Assembly: GCA_029204225.1 (NCBI GenBank)
Contig: CM055104.1
Coordinates: 54,540,538-54,604,537 of the forward strand
Reading direction: 5' to 3'
Source: Diphasiastrum complanatum
Taxonomy: Eukaryota; Streptophyta; Lycopodiopsida; Lycopodiales; Lycopodiaceae
DNA length: 64,000 nucleotides
Shown here: positions 20,905 to 33,224 of the stretch, in pieces
How the letters are laid out: every line of letters starts with the position of its first letter
How positions within the stretch are numbered: position 1 is the first letter of the stretch
Notes under the pieces: generated by a model
What the model saw: only the letters and a program-made list of their open reading frames with translations
Told to the model about the DNA's origin: nothing
The model's database searches: none
Program-made: the position numbers and the translations under genes

Positions 20905-22623
20905 GTTCTTTGTGATGATGTAATTGATCATTCATATCCGTACATAAATTTCTTGGAGGCTGCAATGGTGAAGACTGAACTTCAGTTATTACTTTAGCAG
21001 CTTCAAGTTCCTCTTCTTCTTGCAGATGTTTAATCCACTGTCTCATATCCTAATATCTTCATTTTTCTGCATTAAGATTTGGATAGACTCCCGATGCTGT
21101 TGGTGTATCGTTCAATGGTATAGAATCAGTAGGTATTGGATCCACTACTGGTTCTTTTTTCTTTTGTGCTCTAGTGACCACCATCAAGGGTGCACTTGGT
21201 TTATTATGAGCTACTGATCCTTGCTTAATTGTTATCAAATTTACAGGTGCTGTAGCTGGTGGTGGCTTTGGTCTTGTTGGACAATCTTTAAAGCAATGCC
21301 CATATCCACAATCACGACAGAATGGTACAAATTTTCCTTTATTTGGACATTCTGCAACTCTGTGATTTTCTCCACATGCAAAGCATCCAAGTGGTGCTCT
21401 GGCCCAATTTCTCGAGGCTTGTTGTTGAGCGGTAGCATAAATGGCATATTGTTCTGAAGATCCACCTTCTTGATCATTACCATAGCTCCATTGCTCAGCA
21501 CTTCCGTAAGGTTCCGGTTCCATCAAATTGGCAGGAGGAGCAGAGTGTTTTGGTGGGATAGGCAAAGCTAGACGTTCCGGATATCCAAGAGTAGATTGTC
21601 GCAGTCTTGCTGCTGGATTTCTTCCATACTGTGGTTCTCGATATCCCATCTGGGCATAACATTGCTGAATTATCCGAGGGTTGAAGTTGAAAAAAGCAGT
21701 CTCATGGTTAGGTGAATTACACAGATGGCAAACACTAATTTCCATTCGTTTTTTCAATTGAGGACACTCGTTCACTGTGTGATTTCCAGTACAAATAGAA
21801 CACCAGACATTTTTCCTGATAGAAAAAGTCTTTGCAAACTTCTCAGGTTCCTTGTTCGCTTCTCCATGGAAATTTTCCAATGCTTTGATCTTCTCATCAA
21901 ATTGCAACTGCAACTTTTCCATCTGTTTCTACTGGGTCTTCCCAAGTTTCTCGAAGTCATTGAGCATCATTTCTGCAGTAGCATTGGCATTCGTTGATGC
22001 AATAGTGGTGGATCTCGTAGTAGTCTGCCCCGCTGTATAAGGCAACATACTGACATTCGGCTCATCATCTGAATCTTCATTCTCCTCCCAAATTACATCG
22101 TCCATAGCATTTTGCAAAAGTGTGTACTCATTATGGCGTTTCAGCTCACGTCTGATCCGTTTAGGTAGACCTAACAAAAATCACATAATCATGGCATTTT
22201 CATTAATCAGCTCAGGTTCACATTCAGATCTAAGACATTTCTCCCTTTCGATGTAATCTCGAACCATTTCCCATTTTCCATTTTAATTTTACTTAAAAGT
22301 AGGAAAGGGTCTTCCATAAACTTCCGCGGTTTGAACCATGTGATAAGGGCTCGTTTAACAAGCTCCCAATCTGTACGCTCAATTTCATCTTGGTTATAAT
22401 ACCAATCTTGTGCTGCGCCTATTAAGGCCATAGGAAACAGCTTAAGTTTATCTTGAGGATAAATCTCACCATAGACCTCGCAGAATTTAGCATAGATCTG
22501 AAGAAATCTACCTACATCTGTTAATCCATTATATTTGAGTAGATCCAATCGGGGTGCTCTTCTAACAATAATTGGATTGACCTCCTGTGGAGCACCTCCA
22601 GGAGCAGCTCCAGGGACAGCCAT
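20905..22623 (-). pseudogene. Gypsy C gag with three zinc knuckles, frameshifted
   Basis: Starts at 22623 with an Ala/Pro-rich N-terminus. The Retrotrans_gag core follows (LLKYNGLTDVGRFLQIYAKF, then KLKLFPMALIGAAQDWYYN), typical of plant gypsy capsid. A frameshift near 22210 leads to the next frame. An amber stop separates 22177-21929 from the next frame (KTQ-stop-KQMEKL). The frame 21922-21059 carries three cysteine motifs: CSICTGNHTVNEC, CFACGENHRVAEC and CRDCGYGHCFKDC. A further cysteine pair (CHLCNSPNHE) is incomplete. The C-terminal acidic part runs to the element A junction at 20904 and continued into the protease before A inserted. The frameshift and stops make gag non-functional. Confidence 0.8.
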
Positions 22624-23817
22624 CTTTACAAATTTAGATCAAATCGATAATGAGATTGGATATAGATTTTTCCAGAAAACTATCTCAGATTAGATCTGCT
22701 AGCTCTATTCCACTTTTCAAGAATCTAATTCTATATGATGAAAAACTTTCTAAAATTCGATCAATCGATACTTCTCAAAAATGATAAATCTCTCAGAATC
22801 CAATTTAGAATATATCAGATTTGATCCAAATTTTGACAAAGACTTGATCTGGAAAATCAGAAACTAAAAATAGAACTGGCAAAGGTTCTCTAGGCAAAGG
22901 TTCAACAGTGCTATTTTGGAGAAAAAACTCTCTGAACACTTTTCTGGCAATTTTTTGAGAAATAACCTTTGCCGACTTCTCAGATGGAAGATCTGACACA
23001 AATAGAATTATGGAAAACCGGATGAATGTTTCTGGCACAAGAAAATACAGTTTCTGTAATCTAGGAGGGTAAAAATCAAGATTTTTTGTGATCTGTTCAA
23101 GAAGAATCTTCGCCAAAGTCAAAAATAGTATTTTTCTATAAATAGAATGTTTTGAAAACTTGTCAAAGGTTCTGGCAAAGGATCAAGAGTAATACTGGTA
23201 ATTTTGCAAAAAAGTGACTTTTTTGACAAAAATATGACAATATGACAATTGATCCTTTGAAACCCTTTTTATTGCTGGTATTATTCTTCGCCGACCTGGA
23301 AGTAGATAGATCTGAATCACATCTAAGCACAGTGAATCGGGCGAAGGTTCTTTTTTTGTATTTTTTAGGGTTTTGATAATTTTTTATGTTCTTTGGTGGT
23401 TTTTCTGATGTTTCTGGAAATCTGCTAGCAAGTAATCTTCGCCCTTCAAACTGAAGGTTTTGTAAACAAAACCAAAGGTGTCTACAACTCGCCGAAGGTT
23501 TCTAGAAAGAGGGTAAAAAGTTCTGAGCTCTGATGACGCTTTTTGTCTCTTTTTGAACAAATTTGGCAGATTTGACCAATTTTTGTTATTTTCTCTGATA
23601 TCTCAGATCCAAATGGATCTTAAGATTGGTGATCTGAATAGCTTTCTCTGTTTAATAATCAGATTAGATTTCAAACAAGCAAATCCACTCAAATCATGCA
23701 AAATCAATCCCAAACTAACCCTAACATGAAGATTTAACACTATTCATGCCACGACAAGATGCCTAATGCAAACTAACCACCAACCGAACATGCTGCAAAC
23801 TGAAAAATTGGCGTAGC
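22624..23817 (-). other. Gypsy C leader
   Basis: 1.2 kb between the tRNA-Asp primer site and gag. One 105-codon frame (23122-22805) has no recognisable motif. Repeated short words around CGAAGGTT and TTCGCC occur, without clear period. Confidence 0.55.
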
Positions 23818-23835
23818 TCCCCGGAAACGGCGCCA
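23818..23835 (-). promoter_or_regulatory. Primer-binding site, tRNA-Asp type
   Basis: On minus reads TGGCGCCGTTTCCGGGGA; the plant tRNA-Asp complement is TGGCGCCGTTGCCGGGGA, one mismatch. It lies 4 nt after the LTR end, the usual Athila/Tat spacing. Confidence 0.85.
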
Positions 23836-23839
23836 AAAT

Positions 23840-24572
23840 TGTCATGGGTTTCTTTCCTTGCCTGACCTAAATCCAAGATCTAGTCAATCTAGCATCAAAG
23901 AGATGGAGTTAGTTGTCATGCATAGGTTCGTTCCCATGATAGCGATAGTATAGTTCAGATTTCAACATGAATGGAGGATCTAACCCTAACATCCATTAAC
24001 ACTGAGCATTAACACTATATCCATTAATCCTAAATCTACAAAAATGATATAAACTTACTCTTCTCTCTCTCCCTTTCTCTCTCACAAAAGCATAAGAAAT
24101 AGCAATCCTAATAATCATCAGATCCAACAATTAGCAAAATCCAAAGAAAGCATGAGAAATGGAGGAAAAGAAAGGAAGATCAAGGACATTCATCAATCCA
24201 TTTCTAAAGAGAACCAATCTGCTTTATTGAAATGAGAAAATGAACATCAGGAGCAACTCGAGTTGGTCTCTTTTTATAGTAGAGAGGAGGACCTTGGCCT
24301 CTGAATCCTATTGGTCCAGTCTTGCCTCTATTTTTATTAAAATTTAAAAAGTGTGGGAACCATCAAAATTGGAGAGAAACCCAACTTACTTGACATTTAG
24401 GCCCCGCGACATTAAAAGTCCCTCAAAAAGGCCTAAAGTCCTTTATTAACTTTTAACTAATCAATCAAATAACTATGTGGTCATCGGGTTGGACTTACAC
24501 ACGCAGGGTGCCAAATCCCTCTCACTTATTAACTAGGGTAGGGTTTCCTTGGGATCCACAAACCCTCCAACA
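23840..24572 (-). repeat. Gypsy C 5' LTR
   Basis: 733 bp, minus orientation, TGTTGGAG...CATGACA ends. A TATA box (ACTATAAAAAG) is near 24270-24282 and an AATAAA-like CAATAAAGCAG follows it. Related LTRs are at 8773, 44056-44828 and 57144-57195. The start abuts copia B RT at 24573. Confidence 0.85.
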
Positions 24573-26991
24573 CCTGCTTCGTCAGCTTGGCTCCAACTAT
24601 CATTGGTGTGGCCTTCTCCTTGCAGTCCATCATGTGATACTGCTTGAGCACCTTTCTGGCATATTCTGACTGACTCAAGTGCATTTTGCCCTTTGTTTGA
24701 TCTCTTCTGATCTCCAACCCAAGGCATTTCGTCACCTCTCCAAGATCGGTGATTTCATAACTTTGAGAAATCTGACTCTTCGTGTCTTTGATCAGCATCA
24801 AGGAATTTCCTATCATTAGGGAATCATCCACGAAGATTGTTAGTATCACAAAATCATTTCCTACTCTTTTTATGTAGACATTGTAGTCTGGTTGTGTAGG
24901 ATTGAAGTCTAGAGACTTCAGAAGACTTTTGAGCTTCTTATACCAAGCTCACAATGCATGTTTTAGACCATAGATGTATCTCTGCAACCGACAGACATAT
25001 TGTAGATTGTCGTGGTCTTCAAAACTTTCAGGCTGCTTCATGAAGATTTTCTCCTCTAGATCTCCATGAAGAAAGGCTGTTTTCATGTCAATCTAGTGAA
25101 TTATCAGATTGTGCTGTGTGGTGTATGCAAGGAGTAGTCTTATGCTTGTCATCTTGACCATCGACGAATATGTGTCAAAATAATCAATACCATATCTCTG
25201 CATGTAGCCCTTCGCAACAAGCCTTGCCTTGTAGCGGCCAATGGTGCCATCTGATTTCATCTTTTTCTTGTACACCCACTTGCAGTCGACTATTTTTCTA
25301 TTTTCTGGCAGTGGCTCTAATGTCCATGCCTCATTTTGCCTCATCGACTCGATCTCCTCTGATATTGTCTGCTTCTAGCACTCTTCCATTGGACTCTGGA
25401 TAGCTTCATGATATGTTGTTGGCTCTTTAGTGAAGCTGTAGTACTCGAACTGTGTGTCTTCGATCCATTGAAGATTGTCAGAATAGCGTTCTAGAGGTCT
25501 TCTTTGTCTCGTTGACCTTCTAGGTTCATTTCGTCGCTGCTCAAACATTTCTTGTTTGTGGGATTGATCCTCTGCTTCCTACTACTCTGGAGTCTGTGGC
25601 TCTGCATTCTAATTTGATGTATATCCTTGATCTCCCTCTTGAATAGGCAGCAGTGTGAAGATCTCATGGCCTCTTTCGTCTTTCAGTCCAGGAAATGTGG
25701 ACTCAACAAACTTCACATCTCTATTCAAAACAACCTTCTTCGTGGTTGGATCGTAGAGCTTGTACACTTGTGTTCTGTTCGAGTAGTCGACCATGATTGT
25801 TTGTCCTGATTTGTCATCAAGCTTGTTTCTTTTTTCTTTTGGAATGTGTTTGTATGCTGCACATCCAAACACACATACATATGATAGATCAGGCTTTCTA
25901 CCTATCCACATTTCGTACGACGTCTTGTTATCTAGCATTGTCATTGTTGATCTGTTCTACAGATTTGCCTCAGCCCATAATTGACTTGGCAATTGAGCTT
26001 GTGCCATCATCCATCTGGCTCCTTCAACTAGTGTTCTGTTTCTTCTTTATGCTACACCATTGTATTCTGGTGTGTATGCAGGAGTGAACTGGTATCCGAT
26101 CCCCTGTTTTTCGCAGAATTTTGTGAATTCTTTGCTTTTGTATTCACCGTTGTCAAATCTAAGAATCTGTATCTTTTTTGAGGTGTGTCGCTCTGCAAAT
26201 GCCACAAACTTCTTGAAGGAATCAAACACTTCATATTTCTTCTTTAGGTAGTAGATTGTGGTCATCCGGCTATAATCATCTATGAACGTCAAAAAATGCC
26301 TCGAACCTTAGAGCGAATCCATCTTCATCGGTCCACAGACATCAGAGTGGACGAGTTCAAGAACTTCCTTAGCTCTTCTTTCCTCATGTGTGAATGGATT
26401 CCGATGTTGCTTGCCTTTCTGATAGGCTTCGCAGAACTCAGTTTCAGGCCTTGATATCTTGAGACCTGTGACTATGTCTTTTCTGCTCATGTCATACAGG
26501 CTCCGCATGTTCAGATGATATGTACTCCTATGCCACAGCTGATCTTCATTTTCTGATGCATTTAGTATGCTATCAGAGTTGCTGATTATCTTGGTCTGGT
26601 AGAGGTTTCCTTCTCTGCATCCGACCATTAGCAACTTGTTTGTCGTTTTTTTTATCATACGACATGTGTTGCCATCGAACAAAACTCAAATGCCAAGATC
26701 TGCCATCTTGGAGATAGATAGTAGATCTTTTCTGAGTGAGGGCACATAGAGTGCTCCCGGTAGCTCTACTTGGCCTGACAGTGTTCGCAGCTGTAGAGTG
26801 CCAATGTCTTTGACATTGTGTCTGCTCCCATCACCTAGAATCAAGATCGTCTTGTTGTAGGTGATGTGTGATGTTGCTCCTGAATCAATGACTACATCGC
26901 GGTCGTGTTCAGTGTAGCTCGTTGAAGCTTCATCGAGTATCGTGACCTCTATCAACATCCTTGGATGACTCTGCAACATTAGCTTTTTCAA
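24573..26991 (-). pseudogene. Copia B pol: protease, integrase, RT
   Basis: Protease: VVIDSGATSHITYN (about 26870-26911). The GAG-pre-integrase region is at 26682-26308. The integrase core is at 26292-25609 with TFIDDYSR, RFDNGEYKSKEF (one G of the usual DNGGEY is lost) and the C-terminal VFGCAAYKHIPKEKRNKLD. RT: NEAWTLEPLPENRKIVDCKW at the start, then IGRYKARLVAKGYMQRYGID; the catalytic box reads TIFVDDSLM at about 24830. It ends with C-K-E-K-A-T-P-M. Stops and shifts fall at about 25365, 25080, 25600 and 26040, so no polyprotein can be made. Order and motif content are canonical. Confidence 0.85.
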
Positions 26992-27830
26992 CTTTGTTCT
27001 CTCTTTTTGGGTTGAATCTACAATCGTATGCAGAATGCCTTTTCTTCTTGCAGTGCATGCAAGGTATTGCTGGATTGAACCAACATTTGTTGGCTGTATG
27101 GCCTGGTTTGTGGTAGTGATTGCAGGAAGAAGATTGTTGATTCGAGGACTTTGTCTTCTCGAATCTTGGCTTGTTCTTGTTCTTCTTCTTTCCCTTTGTG
27201 AAGAGAGCTTTAATCACTGCTTCCCTCTCATTTGTCTCTCATCAGTCTCTCATCAACGACAAGACTGACTGCTTTGTCGAATGTCATATCTGGTAGACTC
27301 AGTATGAGCATTCTCAATGGCTGATAAGACATCGGTAGAGATTTCATGAAGTACATCAACTGTTGTGGTGCTGGGACCTGGTGCTCTTGCCTAGACACAG
27401 CGAGTTGAGAGAAGATTGTTCTGATGTTCTCAACATGCTGATCCAACTGGTTCCCATCCCACGTATGAATTGCAGCTGATTGTGAAGGTGCATGACTGAA
27501 GCTGCAGTCCTCACTTCATACTTCTATTCTAATCTTTCCCACGCTACATGGCTGCTTTCGCAATCTTCAATCTGCATGAGTAGATCTTCATTTATGGACG
27601 AAATGATGATCGTCATTGCGCGCTCATCTTTTCTGATCCATTCAGCTGTCCCCGGGTCTCTCTCTGGAGGTTGCACCTCTGAGAGTTCGGTCACCGACCA
27701 GATGCCTTCGCCCTTCAGAAGCGTTTTGATTTTGAATTTCTAGATTCTGTAATTTGCGCCATAAAGACTGATTGCTACTCTTGTTTGGATTGTTGTAGCT
27801 TATTGTGTTGTCTAGAGAATCACTACTTAG
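26930..27830 (-). pseudogene. Copia B gag with zinc knuckles
   Basis: Gag core at 27446-27228 with LMYFMKSLPMSYQPLRMLIL. The nucleocapsid frame (27217-26930) has a Lys-rich start, then CNHYHKPGHTANKC (second Cys replaced by Tyr) and CMHCKKKRHSAYDC. The N-terminal gag between the primer site and 27446 is broken by stops. Confidence 0.75.
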
Positions 27831-27846
27831 ATATCAATAATGATGA

Positions 27847-27858
27847 GCTTTGATACCA
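27847..27858 (-). promoter_or_regulatory. Copia B primer-binding site
   Basis: Minus TGGTATCAAAGC next to the LTR end; one base differs from the standard TGGTATCAGAGC. Confidence 0.85.
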
Positions 27859-28578
27859 TGTCGCGAGACTATTTTCTTTTTCATTTTTGTCTTCGTATTC
27901 GCGAAGGATTTTGTCTTTGAATTTTCTTTTTGCGCAAAAGCTTCACAGGAACCTAGACACGCGACTGCACATTCTATTCTAGCAATCAATACAAATGGCA
28001 CAAGACAAGGAGATGAACGAAAATAGAGCAACTGTATTATCAGCATGTTTTGGAGTGAGATCGTCAGTGTCTCGCTCGTTGGCAGACTTTCATGCACAAC
28101 TCTTTTTGTTTCTAGTATTTTTCTATTATACTCTACCTGGCTACATCTCTCTCTCTATCTCTTACAAAAATTCTGTCTATTTAGATCCTCCGTTATAATT
28201 CAGGAGAATAGCTTATATCTCCACTGTGTGGAGTTTACAAGATAGCTGAAATAGTGAATTACAAGACTAGTTAACACTAATCAACTAATCAATTAATCTT
28301 CGTCGTTGCCACTCTATTTAGCTGGGCGTAAAATTTACGACTCCAAGCCCATTGGGCTGCCAGTTGGCAGCATGAAAGATTCTCCTTCATTTGTTTCGTT
28401 TTCTTTGTTTGCTTTTGTTCTTCTCGTTTCTTTCGTATCTTTTCATTTTGCGTCCCTTTGCGGTTGCGGTCCTGGAGGTATGTTTACGATTCACGAATGA
28501 TTCGCAAATTGTTCTCCGTTCAACCTTCGCTTCGTGTTTGTGTTGCGGTAAAGTTGCAGGAGTTTACCATTTCTGACA
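27859..28578 (-). repeat. Copia B 5' LTR
   Basis: 720 bp, TGTCAGAAATGG...TCTCGCGACA. Homologous to 13045-13702 in the opposite orientation. Confidence 0.85.
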
Positions 28579-29839
28579 CCTATATCATTCTTTGGGATAT
28601 GAATACTAAAGACTTGTCTTACACTAAAGGACGAAACCTAAACAACGTCTGGAACAACCTTAATCCAGTTAAGCATACGAACCGACTAGATTCATATCGC
28701 CACATTTAACTAGAGTAGACTAAACTCGTACTTAAATGTACCATCAATTGTATAAGTTACATGTATTTGTAGATCTATATGCTAACTAGAGTTATTAAAT
28801 GGAGCGATGCACCAAGAATCTCAAGAGGTGTGTTTTGCTCGCTCCATAGGTAATAAATATGAAGACACTCTTCATTCTCAAACCACCAAGAGAGAGAGAG
28901 TTCTTGTACTTGTGAGATTGAAGAAGTGAATAAAGTGACCAAGGTTATTTCCTCTAATCTGTTCTCTGCACTGTTGAGTGTGAGTGACTTCGGGTCTACT
29001 AGCGGTTTCTTTTACATTGCTTAAATCACCCTTTGGTCAGACAGTTACAATAGGTCATTACAATTGTTTGTTGTCTTTCCGTAAAGTTGATCTAAAGAAC
29101 TATCTTTAAACTAGCTTATTCGTCTGGGTGAATACTTTGTGTTCGGCACCCGAGTAACATGTCACTTTGGTATAGTTTTTCACAGTCATTGATAAAGAAG
29201 TATGTGTGCATGTGAAATGGTAGTCCCTACCTGAGAAATTGAGTTATTGATCTGTATTCATGTCTATAACGAAGATAAATGTTTCTAACATATTCGCAAA
29301 CCATTTGAGTTCTTTAACCATGACTAGACTTTAGTTGTTGAGGACTTCTGTCAAGAATAAGACTTACTATTTGTCTGTTTGTTCACATCTGCATCGAACA
29401 TAACACAAATCCTTGCTGACAACTTAATCAAGCAGAGTGTAGTTCATTCGTGCTACTCTAATAACAGTTCACTTGTAGAATGCTTTTCATTTGGTTTGTT
29501 AGAGAAAGATTGTTGTTCTATATTTGTCTTCATCACACACCCACAACAAAAGTAATACTGGTTACTTATTAAATGTCTGTTGACAACCAGATTATCACAT
29601 GACTCCATTTCATTTGCAATAAGTCAGGACTATACAATTAAGCAGTTTTTAAGTGCTATCTCCTTGGGGAACGACATAAATACTACACAAATCTAGCAAT
29701 TCTAGGTTGGTATATCACGACATATACCAATTTTTGCTGAGGATAGCCAAATAAAGTTGATACAAACTGACAGCTCCATCTCATTCCCAGTGTATGTCAG
29801 ATAGAGCTGCTCGACTAGAAAGATATCGGAAACTTTGAG
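28579..29839. other. Spacer, possibly LTR-derived
   Basis: No coding motif. A stretch near 28840-28930 with GAGAGAGAG and short open leaders looks like the R/U5 end of a copia LTR but I find no partner in the window. Confidence 0.35.
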
Positions 29840-30245
29840 ATGACTTTTTCAAAAGCCTTCAGAAATCTTTGCAAAGAGGAGATTTGCCCTTCTAGAATTT
29901 TAACGAAACTTTCTTTGATAATTTTCTTAATCTTAAAAATTTACTTTGAAAATCCTCGTCTTGAAGCTTTTGCTACAGCTGAACCAGGTTCTGAAGTTGT
30001 AAATCTAGTTCCTGATCTTGATCCTGAACCAGAACCAATTAGGGAAAGCCCTGGTCTGTATTTTACTTCAGTTTCAAAGATCAATTATGATTATTTTAAA
30101 AGAACATTTTCAGATGATGTTGACATTTATGCTTCGTAGGCCGCTAACTTGAATAACGAAGGTACTGATGCTGACAAGCTACGGATCTTTCCTGGTCTTC
30201 TGAGAAAGCAAGCACGCATGTGGTATAGCCAAGTTGAACTATGAT
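29840..30245 (+). pseudogene. Ty3/gypsy gag scrap
   Basis: The end of this stretch encodes ADKLRIFPGLLRKQARMWYS, the Retrotrans_gag core. Upstream is an acidic Pro/Glu repeat (DLDPEPEPIRESPG). One in-frame stop lies between. It abuts the minus-strand copia G at about 30250. Confidence 0.6.
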
Positions 30246-30259
30246 GTGTAGCTACCTGG

Positions 30260-31225
30260 TTACTGCTGAATTGTCAATTTTATTTGGTTATTTTGACCCA
30301 TCTCATCAAAAGTAGCATCTCTGGAAATCACGATCTTTTGTGCATCTATGTCATACATTCTATATGCCTTGGCTTTTTCATCATATCCAAGGAAAATACA
30401 CTTAACAGCTTTTGCATCCAATTTCTTTCGTTTTTCATCAAGCACATGAGCGTAAGCATCAGAACCAAATACTCCTAAATGAGAAACATTAGGTTTCTTT
30501 CTAGTAAAAACTTCGTAAGGTGTCTTACCCTCCACGGACTTCGTAGGACACCGATTCAAGATATGAGTAGCTATGTTGCATGCTTTTTCCCAAAAGGTAT
30601 TTGGCAAATCCTTGTTCTTAAGCATTGCCCTAGCCATCTCCACAATGGATCTGTTCTTCCATTCTGCGACCCCATTCTGCTGTGGTGAATAAGGTGTAGT
30701 AGTTTGTCTCTTGATCCCTTGATCCTTGCAAAAATCTATAAACTTTGTTGAAAAATACACACCGCCACCATTTGATCTGAGAGTCTTAATATAACAACCT
30801 GTTCGTTTTTCAACTAGAGCCTTGAACTCTCTAAACTTGGCAAAAGCATTGGATTTCTTGCTTATGAAGTAAATCCAGATATGTCTACTATAGTCATCAA
30901 TGAATGTAATGAAATAGTAACAACCATTAATGGACCTAGTTTGTATTGGTCCACACAGATCACTATGAACAAGATCAAGAATGCCATTGGCTCTTCTTGC
31001 TCCACCTTTGGGAAATCTCTCTCTATGTTGTTTTCCCAAAATGCAACCCTCACAAATTTTTCCTTCAAAAGAGATATCAGGCAATCCAATAACTAGATTA
31101 CCTCTTTTAAGGATTCGCAATCCTTGAGCACTAATATGACCAAACCTTTGATGCCAAAGGTCACTTCAACTATCAACAGTGCTTACCATAGCTTGAGTAA
31201 AAGATCTCGCATTCAATTTGTAGAG
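30260..31225 (-). pseudogene. Copia G integrase
   Basis: A 286-codon frame (31120-30260) encodes the GAG-pre-integrase end (CEGCILGKQHRERFPKG) and a nearly full integrase core. First Asp in LVHSDLCGPI; second Asp expected in SDNGG is lost (RSNGGGVYFS); Glu in NGVAEWKNRS. The C-terminal linker reaches GYDEKAKAYRMYD. It stops at the gypsy gag junction, so RT and RNase H are missing. The lost catalytic Asp and truncation make it inactive. Confidence 0.85.
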
Positions 31226-32610
31226 TCAATTCCTGTTGACTCCAGCTCCTGTAGCAATCACTTTGTTGTGATTCTTGATGTCCTTGACGAGACATTTGTT
31301 GCTATCAAACTCAACATTGAGTTGTTGGTCAGCCATCGTCCCAACTGATAGTAAATTGTTGGCTAAACCAAGAACATATTGCACATTGCTTATTTGCTTT
31401 ATCATTCCATTGGCTAGCTTCACTGGTACCACTCTAAGTCCTTTAACAGATAGCAATTGGCCATCGGCTTGTCCAACTTCATCACCATTGTGAGTTTCCT
31501 TGAGTTCTAAAAACCACTCTTTCCTTGAAGTCATGTGTTTGGATGCATCACTATCAATGTACCAGGTATTCTTGGCTTCATCACTTGTCATTAATGTTGT
31601 AATGAACAAGTTTGAACTTTCACCTGTATCATTTTTATATTGATCAACATCATATTGATGTTGATCAGCATAGTTGTCTTCATAATAATCATCATTAAAT
31701 TGATGTTGATCAGCATCATTGTCCGCTTGCCATTTTCCTTTTCTTTGTTCTATCTCCTTATGTTTCTTGAAGCATTCACGCTCCCAACGGCCAGGTTTGT
31801 TGAAGTACCTACAATTTTCAGGTTTATTTTGTCTGAAATAGTCACGTCCTTGACCTCGGCCTTGATTCCAATTGCCTCGATTCGGACTATCATTGATTTG
31901 CTCATAAAATTGTTGAAATGATCCCTGGCTTAAGTTTCCTCCCCTCGATTGGTACCTTCCACGGCCAAATATTCTGCCTCGTCCTCTAGCTGCAAGAGCT
32001 TGATCATAGCCTCTGTTATGATGATTCAAGTTCTCTGGACGTTGCTCTTCCTGCAAAAGCAATCCACCAAGCTCTTCATAGGTTGGAAGATTTTCTCTTG
32101 TGGCTATACTCGTCACAAACATCTGATGTGACTCACTCAGACTATTCAATGTCAATTACACGATCTCATGATCTTGTACTCGCTCTCCAACTACTGCTAA
32201 TTGGTCTTGAATCTTTAGTATGTGATCGGCAATAGTTGCACCATCATCCATCCGTAATGTATGCAACTTCATCTTCAGAAATAGTATTCGAGATGTGTTT
32301 GTCGTTTCAAACAATGCCTTCAATGTATCCCACGCTTCTTTCGGTCCTTCTAAATCCGAAATATAGGTAATAATTGCATCCCTAATTGATAAGTTGATGA
32401 CATTTTGTGCTTTCCGTTTTCTCCTATCAAATGCCCGCTGATCTTCTTCAATCATTGGCCTTGTCTCTTCACTTGTCACGATCTCCCATAGCTCCTTTTC
32501 CATCAAAATGTTCTTCAGTTTGAATTTCCAAACTGCATAGTTGCCGGCTCTTTCCAATTTGCTTGACTCATTGAGGACACTCTCGCTTAGAGTTGCCGTT
32601 ACTGGATAGA
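31226..32610 (-). pseudogene. Copia G gag, nucleocapsid and protease
   Basis: Gag begins before 32557 (TLSESVLNESSKLERAGNYA), continues WKFKLKNILMEKELWEIV and ends its first frame at an ochre stop after QDHEIV. The same frame continues as LTLNSLSESHQMFVTSI. The zinc knuckle reads CRYFNKPGRWEREC, with the second Cys and the His lost. A short Asp/Gln/His-rich repeat (DQHQ) follows. The protease reads WYIDSDASKHMT, where DSG has become DSD. These changes remove nucleic-acid binding and protease function. No primer site or LTR is seen on the right. Confidence 0.8.
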
Positions 32611-32713
32611 TGAGTCCGGATCACAAAAAAAAATGCCTCAGTATGAGCACACAACTCGTCTCCAAATTTTATCATGCCACAGAACTGTATAAATGTTTTT
32701 TGGTTGTACACCT

Positions 32714-32881
32714 GATATCGATACGACGCACGAGTGTACAACTACTCGTGATTCTCTTTAGCTCGCGCTCATGGATCTGATATTGGTACGGATATGCGAT
32801 ATCGGTGTGACACGTGGATGTATGACTGCTCTGGATTTTCTTTACCTCTGGCGTGTCGATCCGATATTGGTACGGACAAGA
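32714..32881. repeat. Two-unit tandem repeat, about 84 bp, diverged
   Basis: Units start at 32714 and 32798 with GATATCG and end with GATATTGGTACGGA. A minus frame through it (33019-32672) is repeat-driven and not called as a gene. Confidence 0.65.
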
Positions 32882-33002
32882 TGAAAAGTAATGTGAAAAG
32901 CATGAAGCCTCAAAACTCTGAATAGCAGTACTAGACACTGTCTGGTGTGATTTGCAGTATTCCAAACAAACAGATGACAATTTTCTTGGCACAAGTCTCT
33001 GA

Positions 33003-33224
33003 CCAATGGCACTTCTCATAGAAACTAGGGAGCATTGTAAAGAATCTTCCCACTCAATAGATTTTCAATCTGTCTGATGCTACCCTGGCCTTTCTGATGT
33101 CTCTGGGACTATGTCTTCATTCCAATGGCACTTTTCACAGAAACTAGAGAGTATTGTAAAAAAAATTTCAATTTGTTTGATGTTGCCCCAGCCTTTCCAA
33201 TGCCTCTTGGATTGTGTCTTCATT
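33003..33224. repeat. Two-unit tandem repeat, about 110 bp, diverged
   Basis: CCAATGGCACTTCTCATAGA at 33003 and a variant at 33122 each run to GTGTCTTCATT or TATGTCTTCATT, with many substitutions and an indel. Confidence 0.7.

Larger units (their letters stand above)
13703..24572 (-). mobile_element. Gypsy C, 5' half (LTR, leader, gag, protease), split by element A
   Basis: In minus order: LTR (24572-23840), tRNA-Asp-type primer site, a 1.2-kb leader, gag with three zinc knuckles, protease, and a post-protease region ending at the 13702 breakpoint. RT, RNase H, integrase and accessory ORF are missing here but present on plus at 5703-8934. Element A sits between gag and protease. A tRNA-Asp primer is characteristic of the Athila/Tat branch of Ty3/gypsy in plants; that family-level point is established knowledge, the branch assignment here is inference. 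Confidence 0.8.
24573..28578 (-). mobile_element. Copia B, 5' half (LTR to RT), truncated by gypsy C
   Basis: In minus order: 5' LTR (28578-27859), tRNA-Met-type primer site, gag, zinc knuckles, protease, integrase, RT, ending in the RT codons A-K-L-T-K-Q where the gypsy C LTR begins. The matching 3' part lies on plus at 8936-13702. LTR right flank is cctat; the other flank is not found. Confidence 0.85.

Noticed and set aside
27960-28710. Several Phe/Leu/Val-rich plus frames resembling membrane proteins
   Set aside because: They are antisense to the copia B LTR; hydrophobicity comes from T-rich LTR sequence.
32672-33019. 115-codon minus frame
   Set aside because: Runs through the 84-bp tandem repeat, giving a repetitive peptide; no independent support.
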